In this document: one piece after another, positions 23,062 to 31,617 of the stretch | Layout: every line of letters starts with the position of its first letter | How positions within the stretch are numbered: position 1 is the first letter of the stretch | Assembly (NCBI RefSeq): GCF_937863155.1 | Contig: NZ_CALMFB010000025.1 | Coordinates: forward strand, 1-64,000 | DNA: 64,000 nt | Direction: 5' to 3' | Source of the DNA: an uncultured Brevundimonas sp. | GTDB taxonomy: Bacteria > Pseudomonadota > Alphaproteobacteria > Caulobacterales > Caulobacteraceae | Notes under the pieces: model-generated | Told to the model about the DNA's origin: nothing | The model's input: the letters and a program-made list of their open reading frames with translations, nothing else | Databases searched by the model: none | Position numbers and translations under genes: made by a program

Positions 23062-25551
23062 TCATCCGCCTGGGGCGCGGGCGGCCGGCTTGCGTTTCGG
23101 GCGTCGGCGTCGCGGCGGCGCCGGCGCGGCCGTCAGTTCGGCCAGCCTGGCGAATGGAGAGTCCCTGACCACGGCCGGCCGCCCCTCGCGGTCGGGCATC
23201 TGGGCGCGGACGGTCTTCAGCGCCGCCCAGATCGCCTTGGCCTCACTGGCGGTCCAGCCCAGGGACGTCAGGGCCGCGTCCGACAGCGTTCCCTTGCCTT
23301 CGCGACGCAGGTCGGCGGCGCGCTCCAGATCCTCGACGGGCACGGCCCACCGCCCGGCGGCCCGCATCCCGAAGGCCGACAGCGCCCCCATCGACGGCGC
23401 GGGGTCCGGCAGCGGCGTCAGCCCGACCGATGTCGCCCGGAACGGCTCGGCGGCGCGGAAGGCCTGGGCCATCATGCGGGCGCGGGGCTTCAGCACCCCC
23501 GGCAGCCAGACCGAATGGGTTCCGACGCGCACGGCGAAGGCCTTCAGGGTGCGCCGCTCGACCTGGCTCAGGGCATGCAGGTCGCGCTCGACCTCGCGTC
23601 GGTCGATGACGCCGCCGGCTTCCAGCAGTCGGAAGGCGATACCCCGCGGCAGGCCCTTCAGCGTGCCGCTCTCGACCGCCTGTTTCAGCCGCCGCAGATC
23701 ACGCAGGGCGCGCCCGGCCTCGGCCGCCAGCCAGGCCTCGATGCGCCGCCGCGCCCGCTCGCGCGCCGGTTCCGGCCCCAGGTCGCCTAGCAGGCGTATG
23801 CGCGGTGAAAACGGATCGCCGCCCGTGATCTGGGCCGCCAGGGCGCCGCGCCACATCACCGCGCCGTCGGGCGCCACCGAAAAGGCCGCGTCCTCATCCC
23901 CCGCCAGCCGGCCCAGACGCCGCGCGATCTCTGGCCCCACGGCGTGGCGGGCGGCGGCGCGCAGGGCCCTGTCGGCCAAGACCGATCCCCCCGTGGCCGG
24001 GGCGAACCGCACCCCGTCCAGCCGCCCCACCGACTGGCCCTCGACCAGAACCTCGCCGTCGTCGGCGATCTCGGTCCCCATGTCGGCCCGGTCGTTCAGG
24101 GCGCGCATCAGGGCGGTGGTCTTGCGATCCACGAAGCGGGCGGTCAGCCGCTCGTGCAGCACGTCCGACAGACGGTCCTCCAGCGCGCGGGCCGCCTCGC
24201 GCCATTCCTGCGGTCGATCCAGCCAGTCGGGGCGGGCGGCGATATAGGCCAGGGTCCGAACGCCGGACAGCCGGGCCGACAGCTGGTCGATCTGACCGTC
24301 GTCGCGGTCCAGATCCTTGAACCGGGCGCCGAACCAGTCGTGGGTCAGGCGGCCGCGCTTGCCCGTCAGGGCCTGGAAGATGTCGCGCGCCAGCCGGGCG
24401 TGTTCGTCGGGCGTGGTCTTCTGGAAGTCCGGCAGCTGGCAGGTCTCCCACAGACGCATGACGGCCCCGCGCGAACGGGCGATCTTCTGGATATCCGGGT
24501 CGGCGGCGGCGCGGCGCAGCAGGGTCTCGTCCAGCGCCTGGGCCGTCAGGGTCAGGCCGGGCACGCCGGACAGGACCGTCAGCGACCGCAACAGGTCCGG
24601 CAGGGTGTCGAAATCCAGCCGGGCGTTGCGCCATTGCGCGGCCTCCAGCGGATCGAACCGGTGCTCGACCACCTGTTCGACCAGATCGGGGTCCAGATCC
24701 TCCGCCTCGCCCGTCACGCCGAAGGTGCCGTCACGCAGATGCCGCCCGGCCCGCCCGGCGATCTGGCCGATCTCATGCGCGTGCAGCCAGCGGGTGCGGC
24801 GGCCGTCGAACTTCCTCAGGCCCGCGAAGGCGACATGGTCCACGTCCATGTTCAGCCCCATGCCGATGGCGTCGGTGGCGACCAGGAAGTCCACCTCGCC
24901 CGACTGGAACAGGGCCACCTGGGCGTTGCGGGTGCGGGGGCTGAGCGACCCCATGACCACGGCGGCCCCGCCCCTCTGGCGCCGGATCAGTTCGGCGATG
25001 GCGTAGACCTGCTCGGCGCTGAAGGCGACGATGGCGCTGCGGCGGGGCAGGCGGGTGATCTTCTTGGACCCGGCATAGCTCAGGTTCGACAGCCGCTCGC
25101 GCGACACCACCTCCACATCCGGGACCAGACGCCGGATCAGCGGCGCGGCCGTCCCGGCGCCCAGGAACATGGTCTCGAACCGACCGCGCGCATGCAGCAA
25201 TCTCTGCGTGAAGACATGGCCGCGCTCGGGGTCGGCGATCAGCTGGATCTCGTCGATGGCCAGGAAGTCGACCGACCGCTCCATCGGCATGGCCTCGACG
25301 GTCGAGACGACATAGGCCGGGCGCGGCGGAACGATTTTCTCCTCGCCGGTGATCAGGGCGACGGCGGCCGCGCCGCGCCGCGCCACGATCCGTTCATAGA
25401 CCTCGCGCGCCAGCAGACGCAGCGGCAGGCCGATCATGCCCGAGGCGTGACCCAGCATCCGCTCGACCGCCAGATGGGTCTTGCCGGTGTTGGTGGGCCC
25501 CAGGACGGCGGTGACGCGCGACGGGGCCATGCCTGCGGAACGGTCGCTCAT
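23062..25551 (-). CDS. Suv3/MgpS-like DExH RNA helicase
   Basis: The 829-residue protein resembles mitochondrial Suv3 helicase, which unwinds RNA for degradation. Walker A is GPTNTGKT (residues 18-25). VVSTVEAMPM and DEIQLIADPERGHVF (motif II) follow, then GSLSPRTRNAQVALF and VATDAIGMGLNMDVDHV (motifs IV-V) and IGQIAGRAGR (motif VI). A large C-terminal region from about residue 330 is rich in Arg and ends in a basic tail with RRRRPKRKP. The start ATG 25551 fits the family. It probably acts in RNA turnover. The promoter region upstream is shared with tRNA-Arg. Confidence 0.93.
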   Translation of the reverse strand: MSDRSAGMAPSRVTAVLGPTNTGKTHLAVERMLGHASGMIGLPLRLLAREVYERIVARRGAAAVALITGEEKIVPPRPAYVVSTVEAMPMERSVDFLAIDEIQLIADPERGHVFTQRLLHARGRFETMFLGAGTAAPLIRRLVPDVEVVSRERLSNLSYAGSKKITRLPRRSAIVAFSAEQVYAIAELIRRQRGGAAVVMGSLSPRTRNAQVALFQSGEVDFLVATDAIGMGLNMDVDHVAFAGLRKFDGRRTRWLHAHEIGQIAGRAGRHLRDGTFGVTGEAEDLDPDLVEQVVEHRFDPLEAAQWRNARLDFDTLPDLLRSLTVLSGVPGLTLTAQALDETLLRRAAADPDIQKIARSRGAVMRLWETCQLPDFQKTTPDEHARLARDIFQALTGKRGRLTHDWFGARFKDLDRDDGQIDQLSARLSGVRTLAYIAARPDWLDRPQEWREAARALEDRLSDVLHERLTARFVDRKTTALMRALNDRADMGTEIADDGEVLVEGQSVGRLDGVRFAPATGGSVLADRALRAAARHAVGPEIARRLGRLAGDEDAAFSVAPDGAVMWRGALAAQITGGDPFSPRIRLLGDLGPEPARERARRRIEAWLAAEAGRALRDLRRLKQAVESGTLKGLPRGIAFRLLEAGGVIDRREVERDLHALSQVERRTLKAFAVRVGTHSVWLPGVLKPRARMMAQAFRAAEPFRATSVGLTPLPDPAPSMGALSAFGMRAAGRWAVPVEDLERAADLRREGKGTLSDAALTSLGWTASEAKAIWAALKTVRAQMPDREGRPAVVRDSPFARLAELTAAPAPPRRRRPKRKPAARAPGG

Positions 25552-25644
25552 GACCCCTGGAAGGTGGCGATTCCCGGCGGCTTCCTCAAGCGTCGCCGCG
25601 CCCGGTTAATGCGGCCGTTCATGGCGGCGGAACAGGCGCGAAAC

Positions 25645-25705
25645 GAATCAGGACCGAATCGCTGACACGGCCCGATTCGGGATTTGTTCCCTACAAGGTA
25701 TTGTA
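25645..25705. promoter_or_regulatory. GANTC cluster and palindrome between the helicase and tRNA-Arg
   Basis: Three GANTC sites (25645, 25656 and 25674) lie within 34 bases, followed by a perfect inverted repeat TACAA-GGTA-TTGTA at 25692-25705 in a locally AT-rich patch. GANTC is the CcrM methylation site, and clusters in promoters are typical of GcrA/CcrM-controlled genes in Caulobacterales. The region could serve the helicase leftward and the tRNA rightward. No sigma-factor hexamer pair is convincing. Confidence 0.35.
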
Positions 25706-25745
25706 TCTTAAAGCGCATTAACCACAACTGAGGACGTGCGTCGCG

Positions 25746-25832
25746 ATGTTGGGGCTAGGCGGCGGCGGCAACAGCCGCTACGTCGGCGCCCGTGGCCCCG
25801 TAGCTCAGCTGCATAGAGCAAGGCTTTCCTAA
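25746..25832 (+). other. Short reading frame leading into tRNA-Arg
   Basis: An ATG at 25746 opens 28 codons (beginning LGLGGGGNSRYVGARG) that end at a TAA inside the anticodon loop region of the tRNA. GAGGA lies about 12 bases before the ATG, which is rather far. The last 12 residues are simply the tRNA read as codons. It may be a chance frame, a short leader peptide, or the remnant of a gene disrupted at the tRNA. Confidence 0.2.
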
Positions 25833-25870
25833 AGCCGAGGTCGCAGGTTGGAGTCCTGCCGGGGTCGCCA
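25794..25870 (+). tRNA. tRNA-Arg (anticodon CCT), unusual C19/G56
   Basis: The 77-base cloverleaf has acceptor GGCCCCG/CGGGGTC, D-stem GCTC/GAGC, anticodon stem AGGCT/AGCCG with loop TTCCTAA (CCT at 34-36, reading AGG), T-stem GCAGG/CCTGC, discriminator G and encoded CCA. The D-loop is AGCTGCATA, where AGCTGGATA is usual, and the T-loop is TTGGAGT, where TTCGAGT is usual. So positions 19 and 56 are C and G, not G and C, a compensatory swap of the tertiary pair. The 27-43 pair is an A-G mismatch. The stems are otherwise intact, so the gene is probably functional. Confidence 0.95.
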
Positions 25871-25886
25871 CCCCTCCTTTATGCAA

Positions 25887-25924
25887 GGCTGACCCGCAGC
25901 GCAGCGCTCTTGCGCCGGTCAGCC
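25887..25924. terminator. Hairpin between tRNA-Arg and phoD
   Basis: GGCTGACC (25887-25894) pairs with GGTCAGCC (25917-25924), with a further GC-rich inner hairpin. The stop codon of the PhoD gene lies within it. It could stop transcription from either side; no clear T-run is seen. Confidence 0.35.
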
Positions 25925-27610
25925 CGGCTGCAGCGGCCCCAGGCCCGTGTCCGTGCGCGGCACGGTGTAGCGGGCGACGGTGCTCACCTCGAACGGCTTG
26001 GCGCGGATGGTCGAGACGGCGCGCAGTTCGGCGGTGGCGTGGTCGGGGGTGAGCGTCAGCAGGATGAAGCCCTTGGACGCCTGGTCGCAGAAGCGGACCT
26101 CTTCCGGGTTGGCCATCATCAGGGCCGGGCCCAGCGGCAGGCCGCCGACCTGATCGCCGGGCGAGGGGCTGGAGATGGCGCTGGTCCCGAACTCGACGGC
26201 GGCGCGGCGGCCGCTGTCGTCGTGCAGTTCATTGACCCAGAAGGCGTGGCTGTCGCCGGCCAGCATGATGGGTTCGACCCCCGCCTCCTGGAAGGTCTGG
26301 TACAGGCGCTCGCGCCCGGCCGGATAGCCGTCCCAGCTGTCCAGGTTGAACGGCAGGCCCAGGCGGAACAGGCCGATGGCGGCCTCCACCTGGCCGCGCA
26401 CATCGTCGGGCAGGGTGGTCAGCAGGGCCGAGATCTGTTCGGCCGGCAGCATCTTGGTGACGTCGGGGCCGCGCACGCGGGCGGTGACGACCTGATTGCC
26501 CAGCACCTGCCACGGGCGGCCCGCCTGACGCGAGGCGGCCAGTTCGGCGCCCAGCCAGCGGCGCTGATCCTCGCCCAGCAGGTCGCGCGACGGTTCGGCG
26601 CGGCGGGCCAGGAAGGCGGCCACATCGGGCGCGCCGTCGGGCTGGAGCGTCAGTTGCCCATAGCTGAGGGCCTCGGTGCGGCCCAGAAGCCGCGTCTCGA
26701 CCATGATCAGCGACACCAGGTCGCCGAAGTGGAAGGACCGGTTGATCGCCTCCTTCAGCCGGCCGGGCGCGGCCTCGCGGATCGGCATCCATTCGTAATA
26801 GGCGCGCAGGGCCGCCGCCTTGCGTTGGGCGAAGTCGCCTTCGGTCTCGGGCTGGTGGTTCTGGGCGCCGCCCATCCAGGTGTCATTGGCGACCTCATGG
26901 TCGTCCCAGACGCAGATGAAGGCCGCGCGCGCGTGGGCGGCCTGAAGGTCCGGGTCCGATTTGTAGAGGGCGTGGCGCGTCCGATAGTCGGCCAGGGTGA
27001 CGATCTCGTGCGGCGGCTGGGGAATGCGGCCCAGGGCGGCGCCGGTGGTCATGCCGTAGTCGTCGGCCTCGGCCCCGTATTCGTAGATGTAGTCGCCCAG
27101 GTGGACCACGGCGTCCAGCCGCTCCAGCCCGGCCATGGCCTCATAGGCGTTGAACAGGCCGCCGGGATAAAGCTGGCACGAGGCGACGGCCAGAACGACA
27201 TCGGCCGTCGCGCCCTCCGGCAGGGTCCGCACCTGCCCGACCGGCGAGGTCACGCCCGCGGCCGTGAAGCGATAGTGATAGGTCAGGCCCGGCTGCAGGC
27301 CGCGCCCGTCCAGGTCGGTCTTGACCGTGAAATCCCGTTCCGCCGAGGCGATCAGGTCGTCGCGGCGCACGACGATGTCGGCAAAGCCGGGATCGCGCGC
27401 CACCTCCAGCCCCACGACGATGTCGCCGGCGTCGGGGGCCGAGGGCGTGACGCGCGTCCAGAAGACGGCCGAGGTCTGGTCCGGATCGCCGCTGGCCACC
27501 CCGTGAGAAAAGGCGACGGTGGCGTCGGCGGCCTGGGTCGGCGTCGTGGCGCAGGCGCCGCCGGCGCTGGCGCCCAGAAGACCCAGAAGACTGCGGCGAT
27601 CCAGTTTCAT
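25919..27610 (-). CDS. PhoD-like alkaline phosphatase/phosphodiesterase, Tat-exported
   Basis: The 563-residue protein starts at the ATG at 27610, where a Tat signal (DRRSLLGLLGASAGG) is visible. PhoD enzymes are periplasmic Ca/Fe-dependent phosphatases acting on phosphomono- and diesters. Family landmarks are FSHGVASGDPDQTSAVFWTR (N-terminal Fn3-like domain), VHLGDYIYEYG and ICVWDDHEVANDTW in the metallophosphatase core, and AGDSHAFWVNEL with the distal metal His. The upstream TonB-dependent receptor ends only 8 bases away, so the two are surely co-transcribed and probably handle the same phosphorylated substrate. Confidence 0.95.
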   Translation of the reverse strand: MKLDRRSLLGLLGASAGGACATTPTQAADATVAFSHGVASGDPDQTSAVFWTRVTPSAPDAGDIVVGLEVARDPGFADIVVRRDDLIASAERDFTVKTDLDGRGLQPGLTYHYRFTAAGVTSPVGQVRTLPEGATADVVLAVASCQLYPGGLFNAYEAMAGLERLDAVVHLGDYIYEYGAEADDYGMTTGAALGRIPQPPHEIVTLADYRTRHALYKSDPDLQAAHARAAFICVWDDHEVANDTWMGGAQNHQPETEGDFAQRKAAALRAYYEWMPIREAAPGRLKEAINRSFHFGDLVSLIMVETRLLGRTEALSYGQLTLQPDGAPDVAAFLARRAEPSRDLLGEDQRRWLGAELAASRQAGRPWQVLGNQVVTARVRGPDVTKMLPAEQISALLTTLPDDVRGQVEAAIGLFRLGLPFNLDSWDGYPAGRERLYQTFQEAGVEPIMLAGDSHAFWVNELHDDSGRRAAVEFGTSAISSPSPGDQVGGLPLGPALMMANPEEVRFCDQASKGFILLTLTPDHATAELRAVSTIRAKPFEVSTVARYTVPRTDTGLGPLQPG

Positions 27611-27618
27611 ATCAGGCC

Positions 27619-30186
27619 TCAGTACCGGACCGTGAAGCCGACGCCCCAGGTGGCGCCCCGGCCGGCGATGAAGGTCGGCATGGCCAGGTTGTCGCCCGTA
27701 TTGCCGGCGTCCTTGATGTATTCCTCGTCCAGGATGTTGTCGCCGAAGGCTTCCACGGCCCAGGCGCCCGACTGGGGCCGATAGCGGACCCGCAGGTTCA
27801 GCAGGCCATAGCTGTCCTGATATTCGTCGACGATCAAGTCGGCGACCAGGTTGCCGGCCTGCAGGTCGATGCGGTCGTTGTCGTCGTCGAAGAAGACCTT
27901 GGACTGCCAGGTGTAGGTCGGCTGGATCTCGATCTGGCCGCCCGGCGCCGTGACGCGCCACATCGCGCCGACCGAGGCCATGTGATCCGGCGACAGGCGG
28001 AAGCTGTTGCCGTCACGCGCGCCGGTGGTGAAGCGCGAGTGGTTGTAGCCATAGGCGCCGAACAGTTCGAAGTCCGGGGTCACGTCGAAGGCGAACTGCG
28101 CTTCCAGACCATAGGCCTGGGCCTCGCCGGCGTTGATCGTGTCCAGCTTGGCGCCGTTCCATTGGGTGGTCTGGAAATTGTCGTAGGCGTAATAGAAGAC
28201 CGCGCCGTCCAGCCGCAGACGGCCGTCCATGCGCACCGACTTGCCGCCGATCTCGAAGCTGTCGACGGTTTCGGCTTCGACCACCTTGAACTCGGGGGCG
28301 CCGAACGGCGTGCGGGGGCTGCTGGCGTTCAGGACCTCGGGACGGCGACCGCGCGCATAGTTGGCGTACAGATTGGTGTCGTCCGACAGGGCGTAGCGCG
28401 CCGTCAGACGCCAGGTCAGGCCGTCATCCTCGTGGTCGGCATAGACGAAGTCGCCATTGTTGATCGTCGGCTGGGCGCTGGGGTTCAGGCCGAACAGCGG
28501 CAGGCCGGCGCGGGTGGCGTAGCCGGGCTGGACCAGCACGCCCGGAACGCCCAGGGGGCTGAGGATGAAGTCGGTCGGAACCAGGCCTTCCTGCAACGCC
28601 AGCAGGGTGCCCAGGGCCGAACGGCCGTTGACGACGCGGCCCGAATAGCCGGTGGTCTTGTCGTCGCGGGTCCAGCGCAGGCCGGCGGCGAACTCCCACT
28701 GATCGTTCGGGCGGAAGTTCACGTCGCCGAACAGGTCGTAGGACGTCAGCTCGCTGCTGTTGGTGTATTCCTCGATGTGGGCCGACTTCAGGTTGCCGGC
28801 CATGCCGGCCGCCAGCGTGGGGGCCATCGGCCGGGCCGGGGCCGGCAGCAGGCTTTGCAGAATGCCCGTCAGCACGGTGGTGGCGACGCCCGGATAGGCG
28901 GCCAGCGGCAGGGTGTTGCGACCGACCACGCCCGGTTGACCGTCCAGCAGGCTGCCGACGGCCGGATTGATCCGCGCCATCAGGTGGGCCAGGGCGATGC
29001 GCTCGTCATACTGGCTGATGAAGCGTTGCGAGCCTTCTTCGCGGAACCAACCCGCGCCGACGAAGGCCGAGATGGCGCCGCCGTTGTCGTAGTTCAGGCG
29101 GAACTCCTGGCTCCACTGTTCGCCGCGGGCGTCTTCGCCACCCATCATGATCGGCAGGGAGACGCCGTCCGGGTCGAAGGTCTCGAAGGACGAGAACTCG
29201 CGGTAGGCGGTGGTCGAGTTCAGCGTCAGCGCGTCCGACAGATCGATGCGGGCCAGGCCGGTCACGCCCCAGACTTCGCGGTCCAGGCCCAGGCTCTTGC
29301 CGCCGTCGAATTCGGCGCTCGGCGTCAGGGCCGCGCCGTCCCAGGGCGCGCGACCGCCCAGAACGGCCCCGGTGGCGGGATCGGCGGGATCAAAGGCGAT
29401 GGACTTGAACGAAGTGCCCGAAGCGTCGTCCTGCTGATAGTTGGCGATCAGGTCGAACCGCATGGCGTCCGACGGCGCCCAGGCCCCCGACAGGCGCAAG
29501 GCGTTGGTCTCGATGGCGTTGTAGTCCTCGCCGCCCAGCAGGTTCTCGACCGAGCCGTCACGGGTCTTCAGGCGACCGGCCAGACGCAGGCCCGCCGTGT
29601 CGCCCAGCGACAGGTTCAGCGATCCGTCGGCCATGACATAGCCCAGGCTGCCGGCCTCGATGCGGGCTTCGGCCGAGGTCTGGCCCGGACGCGCGCGGTT
29701 CTGCACCAGATTGACCGCGCCGATCAGGGCTCCTCGACCGTAAAGCGTCGATTGCGGCCCCTTGGCCACCTCGATGCGCTCCATGTCGAACAGCTCGACA
29801 TAGGAGCCGCGCGACTTGGAGATCGACACGCCGTCCTGGAACACCGAAACGCGCGGCTCGGTCGTGGCCTCGCCGGAATCCGAAGTGATGCCGCGCATCA
29901 CGAAGCCCGGATTGTTCGGCGACTGGTTCTGAACCAGGAAGCCGGGCGTGAAGGCCGACAGCTGGTCGAACTCCTGAATGCCCAGGGCGTCCAGCTGCTC
30001 GCCCGAGAAGGCGCTCAGGGCGAACGGCACTTCGATGGCGCGCTGTTCGCGCAGCTGGGCGGTGACGATGATTTCGTCGACCTGGATCGGCTGCTGGGGG
30101 TCCTGCGCCTGGGCAGGGCCGGCCGTCAGGCCCAGGGCGGCGGCCGTGGCGGCGCCAGCGAGAAGGTGCAGTCGGAAGTCGGCCAT
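27619..30186 (-). CDS. TonB-dependent outer-membrane receptor
   Basis: The 855-residue protein starts at the ATG at 30186 with a signal peptide ending in GPAQAQ. A TonB-box-like segment (VDEIIVTAQ) precedes the plug domain (LREQRAIEVPFALSAFSG to about residue 165). The remainder is a 22-strand barrel with long loops, ending FTVRY with the typical C-terminal aromatic. Segments such as YANYARGRRPEVLNASSP are characteristic of Caulobacterales receptors. The PhoD gene follows by 8 bases, implying uptake of a phosphate-containing or phosphatase-released compound. No convincing Pho box is seen in 30187-30349, where I note nothing else. Confidence 0.94.
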   Translation of the reverse strand: MADFRLHLLAGAATAAALGLTAGPAQAQDPQQPIQVDEIIVTAQLREQRAIEVPFALSAFSGEQLDALGIQEFDQLSAFTPGFLVQNQSPNNPGFVMRGITSDSGEATTEPRVSVFQDGVSISKSRGSYVELFDMERIEVAKGPQSTLYGRGALIGAVNLVQNRARPGQTSAEARIEAGSLGYVMADGSLNLSLGDTAGLRLAGRLKTRDGSVENLLGGEDYNAIETNALRLSGAWAPSDAMRFDLIANYQQDDASGTSFKSIAFDPADPATGAVLGGRAPWDGAALTPSAEFDGGKSLGLDREVWGVTGLARIDLSDALTLNSTTAYREFSSFETFDPDGVSLPIMMGGEDARGEQWSQEFRLNYDNGGAISAFVGAGWFREEGSQRFISQYDERIALAHLMARINPAVGSLLDGQPGVVGRNTLPLAAYPGVATTVLTGILQSLLPAPARPMAPTLAAGMAGNLKSAHIEEYTNSSELTSYDLFGDVNFRPNDQWEFAAGLRWTRDDKTTGYSGRVVNGRSALGTLLALQEGLVPTDFILSPLGVPGVLVQPGYATRAGLPLFGLNPSAQPTINNGDFVYADHEDDGLTWRLTARYALSDDTNLYANYARGRRPEVLNASSPRTPFGAPEFKVVEAETVDSFEIGGKSVRMDGRLRLDGAVFYYAYDNFQTTQWNGAKLDTINAGEAQAYGLEAQFAFDVTPDFELFGAYGYNHSRFTTGARDGNSFRLSPDHMASVGAMWRVTAPGGQIEIQPTYTWQSKVFFDDDNDRIDLQAGNLVADLIVDEYQDSYGLLNLRVRYRPQSGAWAVEAFGDNILDEEYIKDAGNTGDNLAMPTFIAGRGATWGVGFTVRY

Positions 30187-30349
30187 GATCGTATCCCCAG
30201 TCAGGCGTTTTGAAGTCCTGCCTAGGCGGTGACGAAGACGCTGCTGCGAAGCTTGAAAGGCGCGCAAACGACGGAATCGGCGCAGTCCCGTGACGTTTCG
30301 TCCGAACACGACGCGCCGATCTTTGATCCTTGTCTTGAGGCGGCCGGCC

Positions 30350-30943
30350 ATGCAGAAACTGGCCCTGCATCATGTGCGTGGGGGGACGCCGTTGAAGAAG
30401 TTTCTGGCCAATCCGGGCGTCCGGTATCTGCTGACGTTCGCGATCGTGGCGCTGGCCCTGTTCAGCGTGCTGTCGACCCCCTGGGCCGACAAGGGATTCA
30501 CCCAGCCCTTCACCCGCATGTTGGTCGATCTGTGCGCGGCGCTGATCGGTCCGTTCGATAGCCGGGTGCTGGCCGAGGGCGACATCCTGCGGTTCAGCGA
30601 CGGTCGCGGCGCGGTGCAGGTTCTGGCCGGCTGCAATGCGGTGGAGGTGTGCGCCCTGCTGGTCGCCGCCATTCTGGCCTTCCCGGGTCGGCTGCAGGAC
30701 GGGCTGATCGGGGCGGCGGCCGGGGTGGTGGCGCTTCAGGTCGTCAATCTGGGCCGGATCATCAGCCTGCTTTATCTGTCGCGCGGCTCGGAACACTTGT
30801 TCGAGTTCTTCCACGCCTATGTCTGGGACGCGATGATCGGGCTGGAGGGCCTGCTGATCTTCTTCTTCTGGACCCGCTGGCAGGAGCGTCAGGGGCGCAA
30901 GGCGGCCGCGGCCAAGGCCGCCGCCGAAGGCGGTGCGGCATGA
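30350..30943 (+). CDS. xrtH: Exosortase H
   Basis: Exosortases are polytopic membrane cysteine transpeptidases that cut C-terminal sorting signals (for XrtH, IPTLxxWG-CTERM). The protein has 197 residues from the ATG at 30350 (GAGG upstream); a GTG at 30290 would add 20 basic residues. The catalytic residues are visible: Cys in LAGCNAVEV, Arg in VVNLGRIISL and His in EFFHAYVWD. Several membrane segments flank them. The stop overlaps the next gene by ATGA, and that gene is the family-specific partner. No substrate with the sorting tail is seen in the window. Confidence 0.88.
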   Translation: MQKLALHHVRGGTPLKKFLANPGVRYLLTFAIVALALFSVLSTPWADKGFTQPFTRMLVDLCAALIGPFDSRVLAEGDILRFSDGRGAVQVLAGCNAVEVCALLVAAILAFPGRLQDGLIGAAAGVVALQVVNLGRIISLLYLSRGSEHLFEFFHAYVWDAMIGLEGLLIFFFWTRWQERQGRKAAAAKAAAEGGAA

Positions 30944-31617
30944 ACCGGCTGGCCCAGGCGCTGAAAGCCCGGACGCCCGAGGAACAGGCGCGCCGGCGGT
31001 TCGGTCTGTGGGCGCTGGTCGCCCTGGTGGTTCTGTTGCCGGCCTGGTGGTGGATCGGGGCCGATCTGGCGGCGGCGGTTCTGAAGCCTGTGGCGGCCCT
31101 GTTCCTGCGGCTGTTCGGCCTGAACGGTCAGATCGGCGCGCTGGAAGACGGGGGCTGGGCCATCGGCACCGATCTGACCCATGCCGACGGGCGGCCCTAT
31201 GTCTTCGGCATGCCGCACGAGATGGTGAAGCGGCTGCTGTTCGGCGTGCCCCTGTTCGCCGCCTTCATGATCGCGCCGCCGCGCACCGACCGTCCCGTGC
31301 GGGCCGTTCTGATCGGCGCCGGTGTGATCCTTGTGGTCTTCCTGCTGTCGGTGGCGGGCGTCGTGTGGGGTGAAACCGCCCCGATGCTGAACCCCGCCCT
31401 GGCGGGTCAGGCGGGCGCCGGCGGGCGTCTGAGCGGCGAGCCGCTGCATCCGCTGGCGGCGCAGGTCGCCATCCTGGGCCGGTATCTGGCGCTGTCAGTG
31501 GCGCCGCTGATCCTGGCGGTGGTGACCTGGGCGGCGGTCAATCCGGCGGGGCGCGAAACCCTGCTGGGCGGCCTGGGTGATGACCAGGGTGAGGATCCGG
31601 CGGACGCCGAAACCTAA
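30940..31617 (+). CDS. Exosortase H-associated membrane protein
   Basis: The 225-residue protein has about four membrane segments: LWALVALVVLLPAWWWIGAD, VKRLLFGVPLFAAFMIAPP, AVLIGAGVILVVFLLSVAG and a C-terminal LALSVAPLILAVVTWAAV. It starts in a 4-base overlap with xrtH, as does the conserved partner protein named after this association in other genomes. It may help the exosortase or release the processed substrate. The end overlaps the convergent DUF983 gene by 4 bases. Confidence 0.82.
   Translation: MNRLAQALKARTPEEQARRRFGLWALVALVVLLPAWWWIGADLAAAVLKPVAALFLRLFGLNGQIGALEDGGWAIGTDLTHADGRPYVFGMPHEMVKRLLFGVPLFAAFMIAPPRTDRPVRAVLIGAGVILVVFLLSVAGVVWGETAPMLNPALAGQAGAGGRLSGEPLHPLAAQVAILGRYLALSVAPLILAVVTWAAVNPAGRETLLGGLGDDQGEDPADAET

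Noticed and set aside
25680..25790. Riboswitch or tmRNA piece before the tRNA
   Set aside because: No conserved riboswitch core or tmRNA acceptor pairing is visible; only a short palindrome and GANTC sites are present.
27982..30213. 743-codon plus-strand frame
   Set aside because: Shadow of the TonB-dependent receptor; no signal peptide or motif.
30290..30349. GTG start for exosortase H at 30290
   Set aside because: It adds a basic, non-conserved-looking stretch without a ribosome site; the ATG at 30350 has GAGG upstream.
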